A program made the position numbers and the translations under genes. Below, in pieces: positions 1-7,241 of a DNA stretch of 54,226 nucleotides. The stretch is taken from contig JAJYLQ010000025.1 of assembly GCA_021787595.1 (NCBI GenBank), positions 1-54,226 of the forward strand. Direction: 5' to 3'. Position 1 is the stretch's first letter, and each line of letters starts with the position of its first letter. Source of the stretch: Chloroflexota bacterium. GTDB lineage: Bacteria; Chloroflexota; Anaerolineae; Anaerolineales; Villigracilaceae. Below the pieces are notes generated by a model. The model ran no database searches and was not told the DNA's origin. It worked only from the letters and a program-made list of their open reading frames with translations.

Positions 1-53
1 TTCAGCAATGTCTGTTCCTCTTCACTCAAGTCCACCATATATTTCTTCACCAT
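1..53 (-). CDS. IS630-family transposase, N-terminal part only (runs off the window)
   Basis: An ATG at 53 on the minus strand opens MVKKYMVDLSEEEQTLL and continues past the window edge. This opening resembles the N-terminus of IS630-family transposases, where a short MxKKY(I/M)V lead precedes an acidic helix. A good ribosome binding site (AAAGGAGACAGGC) sits just upstream and is folded into a perfect hairpin (separate entry). Only 17 codons are visible, so intactness and family are tentative. Two other transposase remnants lie near this edge, so the region is an insertion hotspot. Confidence 0.5.
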   Translation of the reverse strand, partial: MVKKYMVDLSEEEQTLL

Positions 54-54
54 G

Positions 55-79
55 CCTGTCTCCTTTGTATGGAGACAGG
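55..79. other. Perfect 9-bp hairpin over the transposase ribosome binding site
   Basis: CCTGTCTCC at 55-63 pairs exactly with GGAGACAGG at 71-79 around a 7-nt loop. On the minus strand the 3' arm contains the GGAG ribosome binding site of the transposase start at 53. Such a hairpin could hide the site and keep transposase translation low. That role is inferred. Confidence 0.45.
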
Positions 80-173
80 ATAATCCGAATCGCACTTATC
101 AAAGCATGCTTGACACAGTACTAGATAGTTCGCGTCGGAAATGCGCTTCTGAACCTTAAAACTCAGATGGTAA

Positions 174-860
174 CTATTCAGCCAGAGTGGTGACAAACGC
201 TGGCACATAAGGTGAACCCGACGGCGCCAGGCGAAGGACATCCAAGATACGCTGGTTGTTTTTTCTGGCGGTTGAAACGTAGTTGCGCACCTGGCAAAAG
301 ACCTTTGCGCCCTCGGAGGAGCGAAGCCCGCCCGACACTTTTTGTTTGACCTTCGCCATGCGAATATCCCATTCGGCCAGATTGTTGTCAAACGGCACAT
401 CGAAGTCATACAGAAGGCCAGCACTTTCTCAGGATGGTCTTGCAAGCGATCCAGTAGGTTCTTGGGCGCACTTTGTTTGATCTGCCCGCGTCGGCCTTCT
501 ACGCGGGGAGGCGTGGGATTGATTTCCAATTCCTGCCGGACGAGAGGGTCATACTCGCTCTGGAATGCCTGCTCCTGGGATTTGGACAAGGCGGTTTGTT
601 CCTGGGCTTTGGTCGTTTCCATCATGTGTTTGATATGCAAGAGCAAGGCGTGCATTTCCGTCGCCCAGGGTTGATGATATGGCTCGGCCACAAAGATCAG
701 TTCGCGCAAGCAGATGCGAGTTGCACACCCCATGCCGCGCCTGTGTGTATTGCATATACAGCTTCCAGAAATCATGTATGCTCCAGCCGCCGCGCGATTG
801 GCATGGCGGTGAAAAATAACAAAGTTGCTCACCGCTTCACGGCTCTGGAGTGGCGGTTGG
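174..860 (-). pseudogene. IS66-family transposase remnant, frameshifted
   Basis: Reading the minus strand through several frames restores an IS66 (TnpC-type) C-terminal half. GWSIHDFWKLYMQY and RHGVCNSHLL come first, then RELIFVAEPYHQPWATEM, then a charged helix, then [20 protein letters not shown], and the usual tail ending [14 protein letters not shown]. At least three frameshifts separate these blocks: one after the HDFW block, one after NSHLL, and one before DNNLAE. The N-terminal half (zinc-binding and DDE start) and the tnpA/tnpB partners are missing. It is a dead insertion sequence. The left limit is set by the stop at 174; the right limit is approximate. Confidence 0.75.
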
Positions 861-1013
861 TGCAGTAATACCCACTTTACGCGGAGATACGAAAAATGGC
901 CCTCATCTTTCGTACAAATCTGCAATAGCTGGAAATAATATATTCGTATAAAATAGGGGGAACTGTACATTTAGAAAGTGGCTGGACGCGCCGCCATCCA
1001 GTGGGTGAGCTTT

Positions 1014-1871
1014 ATGAAACAAGTCGTCATCGAAAATCCAGTTCTGAATTCTCCATTTGAAGAGCCGAAGCGGCATTTCAGCTTTACGGAAGATGGCATC
1101 ACGGATGAAATCATCTCAACACCACCGCCAAACAAAAATGGGAAGAATGGGAAATCCCGCGCCAGCCTTCCGAAGGTTTAAAACCTTCGGAAGGCTTATT
1201 CGCCAAATATTGGGAACTTCGCCGCGCGCGTCAAAAAGAAATAGACGCTTCCATCGCGCGCCGCGCCGATACCGAATTCCTTTACGACAAACCGTATCAA
1301 GACAACAAGCGCGTGCGCGTCTCTGGACCGTTCACTGTCGAAAGCCTTTCCCCGCATCGCGTCCTCGCCACCGACGATCCCGCCACATCCTTCCGCGAAG
1401 ATGCGCTCAACACGCAAGACTTCACGCAGATGATCATCGAGAATCTGAAAACATCGGGCGTGCAAAACACCATCAAGAACCAGCGACTGAAATTCGACAG
1501 CCTCGAACCGTTTGCTGGAACTTGGATTCACGCCGTCGGCGAATACACTGAAAAGGATGGGAAACCGCGTCGCGCCGCCATATCAATTGGTCCTGAACTC
1601 AGAACGGTCAGCCCTGAACAAGTGAAGGAGGCGGCGAAAGAGTCCGTGCTCGGTGTTGGTTTTGACCTGCTCATCGTCTGCGGCTTTGCATTTGATCCGC
1701 ACGTCAGCGAAGAAGCCAAACGCTATGGCAAACTTACCGTTCTCCCAACTCGAATGAATCCCGTTGCACACCACAACTTCCATCCCCTTCGATAAACCGT
1801 CCAAAGGAAAGATCGCGGTCAAGGTCATCAATCACTATGGGGATGAGGTGTTGAAGGTGTTTGAGGTATAG
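1014..1871 (+). pseudogene. Type III restriction-modification remnant (Res N-terminus joined to Mod C-terminal pieces)
   Basis: The ATG at 1014 opens MKQVVIENPVLNSPFEEP, typical of the N-terminus of the large helicase/restriction subunit in a type III-like system. After about 35 residues the frame changes to a Mod-like stretch. It contains EEWEIPRQPSEG, RRARQKEIDASIARRADTEF and the hallmark RVRVSGPFTVESLSPHRVL, and is open to 1795. A second frame change then gives the end piece FDKPSKGKIAVKVINHYGDE, terminating at 1871. The ATPase, nuclease and methyltransferase catalytic motifs are absent, so large internal deletions have fused the ends of two adjacent genes. Neither subunit can be functional. 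Confidence 0.7.
1165..1195. repeat. 31-bp perfect palindrome inside the Mod remnant
   Basis: GCCTTCCGAAGGTTT at 1165-1179 and AAACCTTCGGAAGGC at 1181-1195 are exact reverse complements around one central A. The palindrome keeps the Mod reading frame open and adds the residues PSEGLKPSEGL. It resembles a dispersed palindromic repeat landed in a coding sequence. A related AACCT/GGTTGGAAGGC-type palindrome is at 30151-30192. Confidence 0.7.
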
Positions 1872-2082
1872 ATAAGATATGGCATTCAAGACGGATCAAC
1901 CTGTATGTATTCCAATTCTTCACATCCGAATTCATCAGGAATTCGAGACTGGTATGCTTAAGCGTACCAACGCCAACACACCACCAAATTAATTCGGTGT
2001 GCTGGAATTTGCAAATTATATTGATGGCAAATATGGACAGTACTTCTGGTACCCCTAAACATTCTTCTATGAGGAGATAAAT

Positions 2083-2259
2083 ATGTTCTGGATTCTTGAT
2101 TGTCCATTAGCCATTGACAATGATATGGTCTACAGAACTAGTGTCAGTTGTGCTGCAAGAAAGGTCTGGGAATCAGACTTGTGTAAAACATGCGGGCGTG
2201 TCCCCTATGCAGGAAATCAAGCAATGGATAAAATCCGAAGCCAGAAAAGGCAAATGTGA
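2083..2259 (+). CDS. Small hypothetical protein (58 aa) upstream of the GT87 gene
   Basis: An ATG at 2083 follows a plausible ribosome binding site (GAGGAGATAAAT) and opens a 58-codon frame beginning MFWILDCPLAIDNDMVYR. It holds four cysteines (one early, one in SVSCAARK, and a CKTC pair), so a small metal-binding fold is conceivable. No family is recognised. It ends 19 nt before the GT87 start on the same strand, which suggests cotranscription. The roughly 210 nt between the Mod remnant and this ORF show nothing recognisable. Coding status rests only on the ribosome binding site, length and position. Confidence 0.35.
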   Translation: MFWILDCPLAIDNDMVYRTSVSCAARKVWESDLCKTCGRVPYAGNQAMDKIRSQKRQM

Positions 2260-2278
2260 AATCTATTGAGATTGAACC

Positions 2279-3511
2279 ATGACCGGTCGTAAGGCTCTAT
2301 TTTTGATTGCAGTTGCTGTTTCTATTGCGATTGGTATCCTGATGTATTTCCTTGGTGCGGACAATACCTGGCATATCTGGGGCGTGCCAACTTTATCCCC
2401 TTTTGCAGATTTACGGGATGTGTTGCATGGCATTGATGCGGCGCGCGGCGCATCCGGCAGCTCAACGAGTCCCTTTGGTCTGATCGGCGGATATCCCGCG
2501 ATTTGGGCAGCACTTGGAGTGTTAGGGATTAACATGGGCAGCCTCTTATGGATTGCCTCTGCGGTTCTGGGTATTTACTGGATTAGCCTGTTTATTTTTG
2601 CGCGCGATTATGATGTGCGTACCGCCGTTTGCCTAAGCATGGTCGTCTTTTCACCAGCGGCCATGCTGGGCTACGAACGCGGTAATCTTGACTTGTTGAT
2701 ATTCAGCCTTTTGGCGCTTGCCCTTGCGCTTGATTCCTATTCGCGCATCCCGGCGATGGCATTGATTACTGCATCGGCCATGCTCAAGATATACCCGATT
2801 GTTGGCCTGTCATATCTCTTGAAGGAATCTCGCAATAGATTTATTCTTTTAGCAGGCATAGGGCTGACGATCTTTGTTATTTATGCTGTCAGCATTGCAA
2901 GTTCAATAAGAGGCATCGTGGGTTATATTCCCCGTGGGGCACTCTTTGACTATGGAACGGAAGTCATTGGATTTCATGTCTTTGAGGCCGGCGGCTCACG
3001 AAGTTTGGCGGACGTGGTTACAGCATCATCCTTTCTGATGCTGTATCTGCTGATCCTGGTGGTACTTTACTGGAGCTACGCAGTCCCGGATCGAGCAGCT
3101 GGGGATGAGGCGCGCTTTATTGACAGTTTCCGCCTCGGAGCCGCGATCTACATTGCAACATTTATCGAGGGGAACTCTTTCAACTATCGCCTCATCTTTC
3201 TCCTATTTTGCGTCCCACAAATTGTCTTTTGGGCGCGGCTGAATACGCCTATCCATGCTGGCTCCAGGATCACATTGGCGGCATTAATTGCCTCGTGCTG
3301 GGGCGCGCTCCTGCTGCGTTTCATGTCAACGAACCTGGCTTTTGCTCTTGATGAACTGGCTAATTGGACTCTATTTGCGGGGCTGCTCTACTTATTTTTT
3401 GCAACGCTGCCCAATTGGCTGTCGAAGGAAATCCGCGGATTCTTTGACCGGCATCATTTCGGCGGGAGAAAAGTTCTAACAGAATCCAGCGCAAACAACG
3501 CCAATGATTGA
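2279..3511 (+). CDS. GT87 (DUF2029)-like integral membrane glycosyltransferase
   Basis: A 410-residue polytopic membrane protein with about 9-11 hydrophobic segments spread over its whole length. The segment GYERGNLDLLIFSLLALALA (around 137-156), followed by a helix ending in MLKIYP, is the best family sign. GT87 proteins carry an ERGN-like loop and a conserved K(I/L)YP helix. Family members transfer mannose or arabinose from polyprenyl-phosphate donors on the outer face of the membrane. The early Asp in the first extracytoplasmic loop (SPFADLRD) fits a GT-C catalytic loop. The acceptor is unknown. The stop codon overlaps the GNAT start by 8 nt, so the two genes are translationally coupled. 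Confidence 0.7.
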   Translation: MTGRKALFLIAVAVSIAIGILMYFLGADNTWHIWGVPTLSPFADLRDVLHGIDAARGASGSSTSPFGLIGGYPAIWAALGVLGINMGSLLWIASAVLGIYWISLFIFARDYDVRTAVCLSMVVFSPAAMLGYERGNLDLLIFSLLALALALDSYSRIPAMALITASAMLKIYPIVGLSYLLKESRNRFILLAGIGLTIFVIYAVSIASSIRGIVGYIPRGALFDYGTEVIGFHVFEAGGSRSLADVVTASSFLMLYLLILVVLYWSYAVPDRAAGDEARFIDSFRLGAAIYIATFIEGNSFNYRLIFLLFCVPQIVFWARLNTPIHAGSRITLAALIASCWGALLLRFMSTNLAFALDELANWTLFAGLLYLFFATLPNWLSKEIRGFFDRHHFGGRKVLTESSANNAND

Positions 3512-3956
3512 AATTCGCCGCGCCAGACCTGAAGAAGCAGGCAAATTGACCGAAATCGCCCTTGCTGCCAAGCGTCACTGGGAGTATCCCCCGGCATGGA
3601 TTCGAAAGTGGACTCCTTTGCTGACGCTCACGCCGCAAAAGATCGAAGAGGCGGACGTTTTCGCCGCGGTCGTGGAGGATGAGCTTGCCGGGTTTTATCG
3701 GCTCTTTCTTCGCCAGCCGCGCGCCACGCTGGAAGATTTGTGGGTCAGGCCGGATTTCATTGGAAAAGGAGTTGGACGCGCATTGTTCGAGCATGCCCTG
3801 GCGCGCTGTCGTTCTCTCAGCGTGAAGATTCTCGAAGCTGAGGCCGACCCACACGCGCAGGGCTTTTATGAAAAAATGGGAATGCATAAAGTCAGCGAGC
3901 GTCCATCGGACGTAGATGATCAGCGCCATTTGCCTGTGATGGAAATCGGCTTGTAG
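3504..3956 (+). CDS. GNAT-family N-acetyltransferase
   Basis: A 150-residue protein with the full GNAT layout. It starts with the strand MIEIRRARPEEAGKLTEIA. The acceptor loop and strands 2-4 follow (VFAAVVEDELAGFYRL, then LEDLWVRPDF). The acetyl-CoA pyrophosphate loop reads IGKGVGRALFEHALARCR (consensus Q/RxxGxG/A) near residues 92-109. The end is the typical EADPHAQGFYEKMGMHKV helix-strand. It is a small cytosolic acetyltransferase and the substrate cannot be deduced. The start overlaps the GT87 stop by 8 nt. Its 3' end meets the minus-strand moaA remnant tail to tail. Confidence 0.85.
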   Translation: MIEIRRARPEEAGKLTEIALAAKRHWEYPPAWIRKWTPLLTLTPQKIEEADVFAAVVEDELAGFYRLFLRQPRATLEDLWVRPDFIGKGVGRALFEHALARCRSLSVKILEAEADPHAQGFYEKMGMHKVSERPSDVDDQRHLPVMEIGL

Positions 3957-4471
3957 ATGTTTCAATATGACCACGCGAGGCAAATGCGCCTGATCGCGGA
4001 GCCTTACCAACAAGCCTTGATCGAGAACCGCCATGCGCGCAAAGCGCGCAAAGTTTTTGGGTCTTCCTGGTGCTCCTTGCTGATGTTGACGCGTTTGAGT
4101 CCGGCGCCGGCAAGCGGCTGTGCCAGTCGTTCCAATAACATCGCATTCATCGTGAGACTCACTTCTTCGATGCCATTGATGGACGCAATGCGGCGCACGA
4201 TTTCAATGATATGGGGATGAACGAGCGGCTCGCCGCCCGTGAGACGGATGCGATTCACTCCGCCCTTTGAAGCGGCTTCCACCACCCGAACAATTTCCTC
4301 CGCTGATAGTTGATCCGAGCGCACCTGCCATTGCCCCGCCTGTGGCGGGATCTTCGACAAGCCTTCCTTCGGCATACAGTAAACACAGCGCAGATTGCAG
4401 CGGTCGGTGACCGAGATGCGAAGATAAGTGATGGCGCGTCCGAATGGGTCAATGAACATGGTGAAATTCAA
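3957..4471 (-). pseudogene. moaA: moaA (GTP 3',8-cyclase) N-terminal half, truncated
   Basis: The first half of MoaA is clear: YLRISVTDRCNLRCVYCMPK carries the CX3CX2C radical SAM cluster, and NRIRLTGGEPLVHP the SAM-binding GGEP motif. After residue 130 the frame is damaged (VNISKEHQEDPKTL instead of VNISLDTLDP). Another frame continues as FARFARMAVLDQG before homology fades. The C-terminal half with the second Fe-S cluster and GTP-binding residues is missing, so it cannot make the molybdopterin precursor. The start overlaps the fmdE stop. TTG at 4471 and ATG at 4459 are both possible. An intact moaA is expected elsewhere, because this region encodes several pterin enzymes. Confidence 0.75.
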
Positions 4472-5091
4472 CGCGCGGCTTCAGGCTGGATTTGATCGAG
4501 CAAGAGAATATCCCGACCCGCGGTGTGACAGTAGCCATCCTCGGCGCAAGCGCGGCAAAGCGTCAGCCCGCCGCGGATCACTTCGCGCTCGTTGATGATC
4601 TCCTCGCCGCACACGTCACAGTCCACGCGCACGCCGGGATGAGAGAGGATGGCTTCGATGGAAGTGTTCAAGGTCACTTCAGCCAGGGTGAACATCTCCT
4701 CATCAGGCATGATTTGATAGGCTCGCATTTGCGCGAAGTAGTGACGCGGCTCATCAGGTGCGTACGCGTATGCTTTGGAGCGGATGTCCAACGCGGGTGC
4801 GACGCGCACAGCGTGGTCCGTTTGTGTATCCACAAACGTGGCGGCGGTCTTGCCGTAATCTTCCACGCGCAAGGTGCGGTGACCGACGGTGCAATCGGTG
4901 GCGGCGATGATGCCATCCGCAAAACAGCCGTCGCTTTCGACGATGACCAGCAGGCGTTTTTGGGGCGGAGGCGAATCGAAGCCAAACATCTTCATGCCCA
5001 GCAGTCCCATGCGCACGCCGAGGATCTGGCGCGGGCAGAGATGGTCGTGATCGCGGGATGAAATTTCCAACAAGGTCTTTAGGTCTTTCAT
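4468..5091 (-). CDS. fmdE: FmdE-family protein (formylmethanofuran dehydrogenase subunit E-like)
   Basis: A 207-residue protein with the FmdE signature near the N-terminus (RDHDHLCPRQILGVRMGLLG, about residues 13-32), where conserved His/Cys residues are thought to bind metal. At the C-terminus is a zinc ribbon (VDCDVCGEE then LCRACAEDGYC, about 157-190). FmdE proteins accompany molybdenum or tungsten pterin enzymes and cofactor genes in many anaerobes. Their exact role is unsettled. The ATG at 5091 follows ACGGAGCGTAT. The gene forms an overlapping pair with the broken moaA and lies directly downstream of a candidate Moco riboswitch, which supports a role in cofactor handling. Confidence 0.8.
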   Translation of the reverse strand: MKDLKTLLEISSRDHDHLCPRQILGVRMGLLGMKMFGFDSPPPQKRLLVIVESDGCFADGIIAATDCTVGHRTLRVEDYGKTAATFVDTQTDHAVRVAPALDIRSKAYAYAPDEPRHYFAQMRAYQIMPDEEMFTLAEVTLNTSIEAILSHPGVRVDCDVCGEEIINEREVIRGGLTLCRACAEDGYCHTAGRDILLLDQIQPEAAR

Positions 5092-5107
5092 ATACGCTCC
5101 GTAATAA

Positions 5108-5140
5108 ATGAGACTGCCGCTTGGAAGGAGGCAGTCTCAT
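5108..5140 (-). terminator. 11-bp hairpin between the candidate riboswitch and fmdE
   Basis: ATGAGACTGCC (5108-5118) pairs perfectly with GGCAGTCTCAT (5130-5140) around an 11-nt loop. On the minus strand it is followed by TTATTAC, a weak U-rich run, and then by the fmdE ribosome binding site. It may act as a terminator after the 5307-7208 gene. It may also be the expression platform of the structured RNA at 5157-5303. Confidence 0.5.
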
Positions 5141-5156
5141 CGAATGCAAAGAGTTT

Positions 5157-5303
5157 CAATCTCCTTTCCAAGTCAATCCCGGTTTAGCAGGATTTCGGGA
5201 GGCCAGCGCGTTTCCGCGGTGACCCTCGCCTCTTGCTGAGAGGCCGTCCGCCCAATCATGACCTTGCGGCGGTAGACGGAGCGAATCGGAGAGATGGTTA
5301 TTG
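5157..5303 (-). promoter_or_regulatory. Candidate molybdenum-cofactor (Moco) riboswitch in the fmdE leader
   Basis: Read on the minus strand, this 147-nt leader folds as a closed multi-branch RNA. The ends pair (CAAT/ATTG and CTCC/GGAG, 5157-5164 with 5288-5303). Inside are CCGTC/GACGG (5244-5248 with 5275-5279), which enclose or alternate with CCGCC/GGCGG (5248-5252 with 5268-5272). CCTCT/AGAGG (5229-5243) follows, then CGCG-GAAA-CGCG with a GNRA loop (5207-5218). Last is a CTGGCCTCCCG...CGGGA segment (about 5178-5205). The GGCCUCCCG...CGGGA core and the GNRA stem recall the Moco RNA motif. Moco RNAs are known upstream of cofactor biosynthesis and Mo-enzyme genes, which matches fmdE-moaA here. 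I could not run a covariance search, so this is a structural and contextual call. Confidence 0.5.
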
Positions 5304-5306
5304 GCA

Positions 5307-7208
5307 TCAATCCAGGTTGTGTTTCACCTTCTGGTTTCCTTTGCGTTTCGCAAGCAAATATATTCCAACCAGGGGCAAGCCGACTACCAACAAAAGCATT
5401 AAAGCGTACGTGACAAAAGTAACTGCCTGGGCCGTTCCGATGCCAACTTGCGCCAGGCGGGCCTGGATTTGGGCGTCCAGCGCCGGCTGCCAGTTGGGCG
5501 AGAGGGGAACTTCTCCTGCTGGCCGCAGCGCCTGGATCACCACTGGATCGTAAGCGACCGGCTGCAGGTGCGCCTGGCTGTTCAGCAGGATCATCTGGCC
5601 GGCGCCAACCGTCACCGGGTTGGATTCTCCCGCCCATTGCACAGATGCCCGGCCCGTAAATTGGTACAGCCATGCGCTTTGTGAAGCGGTGCCTGACAGC
5701 GCAAAGCTTCCACTGTGAATGCTGATTTGAGCTTTGCCCACCTGAACCATTAGGGGTTGGACGGCTCCTCCGGCGCCCCACAGCCAGCCGTTCTCAAAGA
5801 CGATATGATCACCGTCCACGCTGGCGGAGGTCTCGGGGGGCAGGACCAGCGCGCCTTGCCCCCACGGGAGCAGACGCGCTTGCGGTCGCCGTACGAGATG
5901 GAAATCCAGATTATTGTCGGCCCCTGTTGGGGAAGACGGGAATGTTTGGATCTGGCTGTAATAGCCTGGGGCGTTGGCGGTTACGGCGACTTTGTTCTCC
6001 GGCAAGCCGTCCATGAAATAGGCGCCGGAGGCCGGATCAATGCTAACGTTCCGCGTTTCGGTGCTTACCCAAGCAAACGGCAACACTGCGCCGTTGGCAT
6101 CGCTCACGTTTCCGCGCAAGACCCGACCTTCCAGCGGGCTTATTGATAGGTTCAGATCGGCATCAGGGGATTGGGTCAAATCCAATTCTTGAGGCTTGAG
6201 GGCCAGACCTTGCGCCACCAGAGGCTGTGGATCGGAAGCAAACAAATATTGCCCAATGGGTAGGCCCGTGAAAGAGAAGCCGCCTTGTGGGGTGGTCTGC
6301 GTCTGCCGCGCTGATCCATCCGGGAGGTGGATGGCCCACAGTTGGAGCATTCCTGGCTGCCCTGAAACCTGGCCGGTGACCTGACCCTGCTGCCCTTTTA
6401 CGTTAAGCGTCACCGGTGAGGTGCTCGTGGCGCCCGGCGGAAGGGTAACTCCAGCCGTATCCACGCTTTGGTAGAGCACGCCGTTCACCACGGACGGCTC
6501 GACGCGCAGGATGTAATGGGTTGGCGCTTCGGCCAGCGCTTCCACTCTTAACGTGGCATTCCCCTCGGCGTCGGTGAGGGCAGTCGCGTAACGTGTCCTC
6601 CACATATATAATCTGGCCCCGCCTGTGACGGGTATGCCGGCCAGGGGAGTCGTCCCATCCTGTGCCAGCACTCGGACGGGGATGGAGGCGTAGCCGGCGC
6701 GATCCACTACCACCCGGCGTTCGATGTAAGCCTGCTGTCCATCCGGCGTGATGACGGTGGCACGAATCAGCACCGGTCCCGGCACCAGGCTCGTTGTTGC
6801 GGCGAAGTGGCAGGCAGACTGGCAGCTCGAATTGCGATCTACAGACAGGTTGCTGGTCAACTCTCCACTGTCTTTGTCAGGGTTGACCGTGACCGGCACT
6901 GAGAAGTCGCCGTTGGCGTCGGGGTGTCCCGTGTACAGCCCCACGCGTTTACCTTCGGAAAATATCTCCAGCTTCAGCGCAGATTGGGCCGGGTCTACGG
7001 AGCCTGTATGCACCAATCCGGTGACGAAGATGCTGTATAGCATGGTCTGCGGGCCGGCATAGATGGTTTCGCCATCGCCGGGCCGCACAATGATGATGCT
7101 CAATGGCTCTGGCGGGATGGTGCCCTGGTAAGAGGCGCCTGCAAAGGTAGCGGCGAACAGCGCCCCGCCCAGCCCTGCGGATAAAAGCCATTTCTTCCAG
7201 GTTTTCAC
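5307..7208 (-). CDS. Large exported surface protein with carboxypeptidase-regulatory-like and FecR-like regions
   Basis: A 633-residue protein with a signal peptide (KKWLLSAGLGGALFAATFAGA, residues 5-25) and a C-terminal anchor helix near 600-622 followed by a basic tail. It should be displayed outside the cytoplasmic membrane. The middle holds repeated beta-rich modules with carboxypeptidase-regulatory-like phrases (PLAGIPVTGGARLYMWRT, GLPENKVAVTANAPGYYSQI). A FecR-like stretch around 450-550 contains WAGESNPVTVGAGQMILL. It carries CQSACH at 129-134, a CX3CH arrangement rather than standard CX2CH. The gene follows the haem-bearing WD40 gene by 33 nt, in line with a shared role at the cell surface. 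The precise function is unknown. Confidence 0.6.
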   Translation of the reverse strand: MKTWKKWLLSAGLGGALFAATFAGASYQGTIPPEPLSIIIVRPGDGETIYAGPQTMLYSIFVTGLVHTGSVDPAQSALKLEIFSEGKRVGLYTGHPDANGDFSVPVTVNPDKDSGELTSNLSVDRNSSCQSACHFAATTSLVPGPVLIRATVITPDGQQAYIERRVVVDRAGYASIPVRVLAQDGTTPLAGIPVTGGARLYMWRTRYATALTDAEGNATLRVEALAEAPTHYILRVEPSVVNGVLYQSVDTAGVTLPPGATSTSPVTLNVKGQQGQVTGQVSGQPGMLQLWAIHLPDGSARQTQTTPQGGFSFTGLPIGQYLFASDPQPLVAQGLALKPQELDLTQSPDADLNLSISPLEGRVLRGNVSDANGAVLPFAWVSTETRNVSIDPASGAYFMDGLPENKVAVTANAPGYYSQIQTFPSSPTGADNNLDFHLVRRPQARLLPWGQGALVLPPETSASVDGDHIVFENGWLWGAGGAVQPLMVQVGKAQISIHSGSFALSGTASQSAWLYQFTGRASVQWAGESNPVTVGAGQMILLNSQAHLQPVAYDPVVIQALRPAGEVPLSPNWQPALDAQIQARLAQVGIGTAQAVTFVTYALMLLLVVGLPLVGIYLLAKRKGNQKVKHNLD

Positions 7209-7241
7209 ACTTGTGCCTTTACCAGTCCAACCATCGCCGGA

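Noticed and set aside
5173..5781. Overlapping reading frame on the minus strand across the leader and the end of the surface protein gene
   Set aside because: Composition is Arg/Pro/Gly-rich and antisense-like, with no start signal, and it overlaps a better-supported gene and structured leader.
5307..7208. A multihaem cytochrome
   Set aside because: Only one CX3CH is present and no standard CX2CH. Called a surface protein, with the motif noted.
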